From Candidatus Fraserbacteria bacterium (GTDB lineage Bacteria > Bipolaricaulota > Bipolaricaulia > RBG-16-55-9 > JAJCYT01): 64,000 nt of DNA. The notes below the pieces were generated by a model that was not told where the DNA came from, searched no databases, and saw only the letters and a program-made list of their open reading frames with translations. Positions 60,752 through 64,000 of the stretch are shown piece after piece. How positions within the stretch are numbered: the first letter of the stretch is position 1; each line of letters begins with the position of its first letter. The stretch covers positions 248,001-312,000 of the forward strand of contig JAJCYT010000031.1 in the NCBI GenBank assembly GCA_029262795.1, written 5' to 3'. Made by a program: the position numbers and the translations under genes.

Positions 60752-62962
60752 TTAACGATCGACCACTTGAGCAAGCTGATCTAATATTTTAACCACTTCA
60801 TCTCGCTGGAATTGTAACTGCCTTAATTGTTGTCCCACTACTTCACTGACATTTTCTTCTTGATTGATAAAGAGAATCAATTCATCAATCAATTCGTTCA
60901 AATAAACCACCGATTGACGATAAGCGTCAAAAGCACTTTCATAATCCTGCGTGCTTAAAGCCGCTTCTCCCAGGGCCAAATACATTTGACCAAATTCCGG
61001 ATAATCCTGAAGCGTTTCTTGTGAAATTTCTATGGATTTTTCTGTGTTTCCCAATCGAATTTCAATCAAAGCTTCGAGGTAGCGCATCTCTAAAAAGGTG
61101 TCTGGGTTAGGAAACAGGGCCCTAAGTTGATTCAAATAGTTGCCAGCTTCCGTATAGTTTTGGTCCTGAAAATTGAGGTTGGCCAATTTCCACAATGTGT
61201 CTTCAAATACGCGGGTTCGAAGTGAGCGTTCAAAATAATCTTTTGCAACATCAGTTTGGTTTTGTTCAAGATGAATTAGCCCCAAATAATAAAGTGCTTC
61301 ACTTGGCTGAAAATCCAGACTCAGGCTTTGCTCAAAAAATTCCTGCGCGCTGATTGAAAGCCCATTGGTTAAATATTCTTTGCCCAATTCCAGCTTGAGA
61401 TTGGCTTGCCAATCCTGATAAGCAATGACACTGATGGAAACACACATGACGATTAAGGCAACGGCAAGGCCATGGCGCCACCAACGTTTTAATTGAAAAA
61501 TAGTTGCCTGAGGGAAAAGATAACGTGAATGTGCCAACCCCAAAAGCAAGATCAAATTCATCGAAGCTGCAGGCAGGTGTCCGGGAAAATTAAACAAACT
61601 GTCGGCCACAAAGGTGAATACCCCCACATACAGCAATAAAAATATCAATTGTTTTTTAGGGCTGTGTTCTGTACGCAGCTTGCGTAACCCGCTCCACAAC
61701 AACATGGCCAGCATCAAGACCACAGATGTGATGCCCAAAATGCCTGTTTCAGCAATCACTTGAACATATTCGTTATGTGCGCGGGTGGGGCTGAGGTTGG
61801 CTTCAGGTTTTTCTTCGCGTATTTCCATCAACTGCTGTTGAATCTTCTGCCCAAATGGCGTCGGGATGAGCTTGGCCCCATAAGTGGTGTATAGAACTTT
61901 ATAATGGCCCAAGCCGACACCGAACAAAGGTTGTGCTTTAAACATCTCCAACCCCACCAGCCAATAATAGGCACGCAATTCGCCTGAATTTTCCTGCCAA
62001 ATTTCAATTAAATTGTCGATTTGTTTGTAGACAGGCAGTGCCAAAGTGGCCATGTTGGTTTGTGTTGTCAGATCCAAAATTTTATGAGGGCCAGCCATTT
62101 CATTGCGTTCGGGTGCATGTCCCAGTCTTAATGGCGACCATGTGGGCTGTCCAATGATCACCAAGCTCAATGCTCCCATGAGGAGCATTGCAACCAGCCA
62201 CCCTTTTATTTTCATTAACGAGAGGAACGTTTTTCTAAACACCGTCAGACCAAGCGCAAACAGCCCAAAGGATGCAATCAGGCTGAGCAGTGGGCCAGTG
62301 GTGTCTGTGGCAAAAAGAACGCCAAGCCCTACGGTGAAAATACTCAAAAAGAGTACCTTCATCCAAATGCTCACATGCCCAATGAAAAGCAACAGCCCTA
62401 CAATCAACATGCCATCGAGATATTGGGCCACAGCAACGGGGTTGCCCATGGTGCCAATAAGCGTGTTGATTGACCCACCCACCATAATTCCATATTTCTG
62501 GAACAGCACATAAACCACAATAGGCAACAGGGACAGTGCGGCGGCACCAAAGTACAAATAAAAGGTGTGTGTGCCTTTAGCCGTGTTGGCAATGTAGACA
62601 TAGAATAGAAAAAAGTAAACCAGCGTTGCCAAGGATTGCAATACGATGCCCAAGCTGGTGGCATTGATGGCCGAAAAAGCACCGGCCAAGATTAACAACA
62701 CCCCCGGCCAAAACAGAGTTGGCAGGTGCAGACGGAACTCACGTTGCAGCCAGGATTGAACGCCCCACAGAACCAGCAACAGGGAAATCATCACAAACGA
62801 ATAAATCACTTTGGGATAACTCATGTCGGTGTTGAGCACATAAAACACGACGGGCAGGGTGAAGATGAAAAAAGTGGTGAGTAATTTTTGTAAAATTTCC
62901 AGAAAATAGATGATCTTTTGAGGCGGCTGTTTTTCTGAAATGTCAGCTTGGCTTTTGTTCAT
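60752..62962 (-). CDS. O-antigen ligase/polymerase-like membrane protein with TPR tail
   Basis: The 736-residue protein has about twelve hydrophobic helices in its first 510 residues and belongs to the Wzy/WaaL-type family. The conserved ligase loop includes GVGLGHYKVLY and, further on, PTRAHNEYVQVIAETGILG (with the family His). The last 220 residues are TPR-like helices (LGKEYLTNGLSISAQEFFEQSLSLDFQPSEALYYLGLIHLEQNQ and onward). It would join polymerised glycans to a carrier or protein at the periplasmic side; whether it acts on lipid A, O-antigen or pilin cannot be decided. It is read away from the tRNA gene. No glycosyltransferase genes flank it. Confidence 0.85.
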   Translation of the reverse strand: MNKSQADISEKQPPQKIIYFLEILQKLLTTFFIFTLPVVFYVLNTDMSYPKVIYSFVMISLLLVLWGVQSWLQREFRLHLPTLFWPGVLLILAGAFSAINATSLGIVLQSLATLVYFFLFYVYIANTAKGTHTFYLYFGAAALSLLPIVVYVLFQKYGIMVGGSINTLIGTMGNPVAVAQYLDGMLIVGLLLFIGHVSIWMKVLFLSIFTVGLGVLFATDTTGPLLSLIASFGLFALGLTVFRKTFLSLMKIKGWLVAMLLMGALSLVIIGQPTWSPLRLGHAPERNEMAGPHKILDLTTQTNMATLALPVYKQIDNLIEIWQENSGELRAYYWLVGLEMFKAQPLFGVGLGHYKVLYTTYGAKLIPTPFGQKIQQQLMEIREEKPEANLSPTRAHNEYVQVIAETGILGITSVVLMLAMLLWSGLRKLRTEHSPKKQLIFLLLYVGVFTFVADSLFNFPGHLPAASMNLILLLGLAHSRYLFPQATIFQLKRWWRHGLAVALIVMCVSISVIAYQDWQANLKLELGKEYLTNGLSISAQEFFEQSLSLDFQPSEALYYLGLIHLEQNQTDVAKDYFERSLRTRVFEDTLWKLANLNFQDQNYTEAGNYLNQLRALFPNPDTFLEMRYLEALIEIRLGNTEKSIEISQETLQDYPEFGQMYLALGEAALSTQDYESAFDAYRQSVVYLNELIDELILFINQEENVSEVVGQQLRQLQFQRDEVVKILDQLAQVVDR

Positions 62963-63095
62963 GCAAAGATTCCTCCACTTGATCCATCATGCCATATTCT
63001 ATAAAGGAATCTTTCAAGATGCGAAACGATAGATTTATCCCATCCGTTTACGAATTTGAAGCGACTGTAGATTCTGAGTATACTGTGGACCTCTT

Positions 63096-63171
63096 GGGGA
63101 TATAGCTCAGTTGGGAGAGCGCTCGGATGGCATCCGAGAGGCCAGGGGTTCGAGTCCCCTTATCTCCACCA
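63096..63171 (+). tRNA. tRNA-Ala (GGC)
   Basis: A complete 76-nt cloverleaf. The acceptor stem GGGGATA pairs with TATCTCC (one G-T pair), the D-arm is GCTC/GAGC, the anticodon arm is CTCGG/CCGAG with loop ATGGCAT giving anticodon GGC, the T-arm is AGGGG/CCCCT with loop TTCGAGT, and the discriminator is A. The CCA end is encoded. The G at the loop position before the anticodon arm and all invariant bases are normal. It stands alone. Confidence 0.96.
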
Positions 63172-63190
63172 CTTCCCATAAACAATCAAT

Positions 63191-63595
63191 TTATTTTCGC
63201 GGAACTGTAAAGTGTCTTACATTTCTCAAATTTTTAATTTGGATGTTGCCATTGGTATCAATTACTTCATCGCCAGCATATTTGGTGCAATGTTTATATT
63301 GATTGGCTTCAAAACAGACGGTAAAATTCGGCTTGGGTTGAACACTGCCTAAAGCCTCGCCTGTTGGAATATCCACAATATCGTTTCCATCAATGGCCAA
63401 GAAGTACTGTTGTGAACGAGATGAATTCATTGACGATATTTTGAGTGACATAAAGCTTTTCAACGCTTTCATCTTTTGAAGCGTGTTGTCTGCCTCGTGG
63501 TTGATGCTGTCGATGTCTAGGCCGAAATGGCTTTCGCTATTGGTAACACTGAACATTAAATAAAATGCAGATATCATCACCACGCTGATGAACAA
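63191..63595 (-). CDS. Small membrane-anchored protein of unknown function
   Basis: A 134-residue protein if the TTG at 63595 is the start. An N-terminal hydrophobic helix (about residues 1-16, FISVVMISAFYLMFSV) is followed by a helical stretch and a beta-rich C-terminal half with two Cys (VCFEANQYKHCTKYAGDEV). The shape recalls minor pilins but no pilin motif is present. The frame stays open upstream, and the best ribosome site, AAAGGA at 63614-63619, is placed for an ATT codon at 63605-63607, which would add four residues (I, Q, K, I). ATT starts are rare. The gene is downstream of the tRNA gene on the opposite strand. Confidence 0.6.
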   Translation of the reverse strand: MFISVVMISAFYLMFSVTNSESHFGLDIDSINHEADNTLQKMKALKSFMSLKISSMNSSRSQQYFLAIDGNDIVDIPTGEALGSVQPKPNFTVCFEANQYKHCTKYAGDEVIDTNGNIQIKNLRNVRHFTVPRK

Positions 63596-63734
63596 TATTT
63601 TTTGAATGATCGTCCTTTCTCTAGATTTTGAATTTAATGAATATCATAACATATATTGTGTCCAAAGTTTATTTTCATAATTACACCTCATCGAAAAGAA
63701 CACCGGCAGTTTAGAACAAATTTACGCAGACCAA

Positions 63735-63769
63735 TGTAGCCCCCTTTAGAAAAGGGGTTGGGGGATTAG
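63735..63769 (-). repeat. Dispersed intergenic repeat, copy R6 (reverse, short)
   Basis: On the minus strand this reads CTAATCCCCCAACCCCTTTT, then CTAAAGGGGGCTAC, the 5' core of the family. The 3' half is absent. It lies between the small membrane protein and the partial gene at the window end. Confidence 0.65.
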
Positions 63770-63815
63770 AAGTCTTTATCCATTCAAAAGATTTTAAAAG
63801 TTGTTCTAAATAAAA

Positions 63816-63844
63816 ATCCCTCCCACAGTACTTGTGGGAGGGAT
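63816..63844 (-). terminator. Intrinsic terminator of the partial gene
   Basis: A perfect 12-bp stem ATCCCTCCCACA (63816-63827) with 63833-63844, loop of 5 nt. On the minus strand it is followed by TTTTATTT. It lies 27 bp past the stop codon of the gene at 63871. Confidence 0.92.
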
Positions 63845-63870
63845 TGATAGATCAAGCTTTGGTGTGATGG

Positions 63871-64000
63871 TTAGGGTGTGCCGGTTGGTTCACAAGTAAA
63901 TGCGAACGATTTTGGCGCGCTTTCCAGTCCACCTGCATCGGTGATCGTCACTCTGTAGGTGACATTGAAAAACTGAGTGCTCGGATTGTCGCAGGAAACA
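63871..64000 (-). CDS. C-terminal fragment of an exported beta-rich protein (partial)
   Basis: On the minus strand the frame is open from the window edge to a TAA at 63871-63873, giving about 42 residues: VSCDNPSTQFFNVTYRVTIT, then DAGGLESAPKSFAFTCEPTG and TP. It looks like an Ig-like/fibronectin-type beta domain with a disulfide (SCDN and FTCEP). The pattern resembles the C-terminus of the protein at 43720. The N-terminus lies outside the window. A strong terminator follows the stop codon. Confidence 0.65.
   Translation of the reverse strand, partial: VSCDNPSTQFFNVTYRVTITDAGGLESAPKSFAFTCEPTGTP

Noticed and set aside
63111..63302. 63-codon plus-strand frame overlapping the tRNA gene
   Set aside because: It begins inside the tRNA-Ala gene and has no ribosome site or protein character.
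1..64000. CRISPR arrays, prophage, insertion sequences with transposase, rRNA
   Set aside because: No regularly spaced repeats, transposase or integrase domains, phage structural genes or rRNA segments were found.

Overview
The window reads as bacterial chromosome: about 50 genes with little dead space, canonical Shine-Dalgarno sites (AAGGAGG type), one tRNA gene and core housekeeping genes (mnmE, jag, yidC, nth, glnE, thrS, thrC, deoA). No rRNA, CRISPR array, phage module or intact insertion sequence was seen. The cell is most likely a diderm (Gram-negative) heterotroph. YidC has the long periplasmic domain of diderm insertases, and there is a Lol-like ABC cluster with a LolA-like protein, several lipoproteins and an O-antigen-ligase-type protein. 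A ferredoxin-linked 2-oxoacid oxidoreductase (korAB) points to an anaerobic or low-potential branch of metabolism. The phylum cannot be named from the sequence. The archaeal-type PIN-ATPase, the jag/yidC/mnmE cluster and a GlnE carrying ACT-like domains suggest a poorly sampled lineage rather than a standard proteobacterium. Base composition looks even, roughly mid-40s to 50 percent GC by eye.

Layout. 1-1158 has no protein gene but holds a 400-nt run of nested helices ending in a terminator-like hairpin (candidate structured RNA). 1159-7243 carries a PLP decarboxylase, a metallopeptidase-like orphan, a DinB protein, a D-2-hydroxyacid dehydrogenase, threonine synthase and a HAD phosphatase. 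7484-8665 has two small membrane or metal-binding proteins. 8815-15005 is a purine-type permease, an 8-oxoguanine-deaminase-like amidohydrolase and a giant GlnE. 15018-22036 (minus strand) holds mnmE, jag, yidC, nth and the PIN-ATPase. 22144-28412 holds a Crp-family regulator, korBA, threonine dehydratase and pyrimidine-nucleoside phosphorylase. 28682-33356 holds a ribbon-helix-helix/MshEN-like protein, thrS, a membrane-tethered winged-helix regulator and a kelch-type lipoprotein. 33614-38953 holds a copper monooxygenase and its cut-down paralogue, a cystathionine-synthase family enzyme, a second DinB protein, an exported protein and a YbaK deacylase. 39012-43229 holds a YWTD-propeller lipoprotein, an ABC exporter and an ArsR/permease pair with duplicated operators.

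From 43720 to 60678 almost everything lies on the plus strand and concerns the envelope. It comprises two small exported proteins, a family-5 solute-binding protein with DppB/DppC-type permeases but no ATPase, an exported HEAT-repeat protein, a class III cyclase with TPRs, and a Lol-like operon. That operon encodes a pseudo-receiver/LolD-like fusion, two FtsX-type permeases, a LolA-like protein and a second exported HEAT protein. The window ends with an O-antigen-ligase-like TPR protein, tRNA-Ala(GGC), a small membrane-anchored protein and the 3' end of an exported protein.

Between the genes lies a dispersed repeat family, with at least six copies sharing a C-rich core and a short hairpin. 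The observations most worth following up are the structured RNA at 316-715, the pseudo-receiver/ABC-ATPase fusion at 54374, the RHH-MshEN protein at 28682, the ACT insertion in GlnE, the copper-monooxygenase deletion paralogue, the possible SD/anti-SD switch before 43720 and the repeat family.
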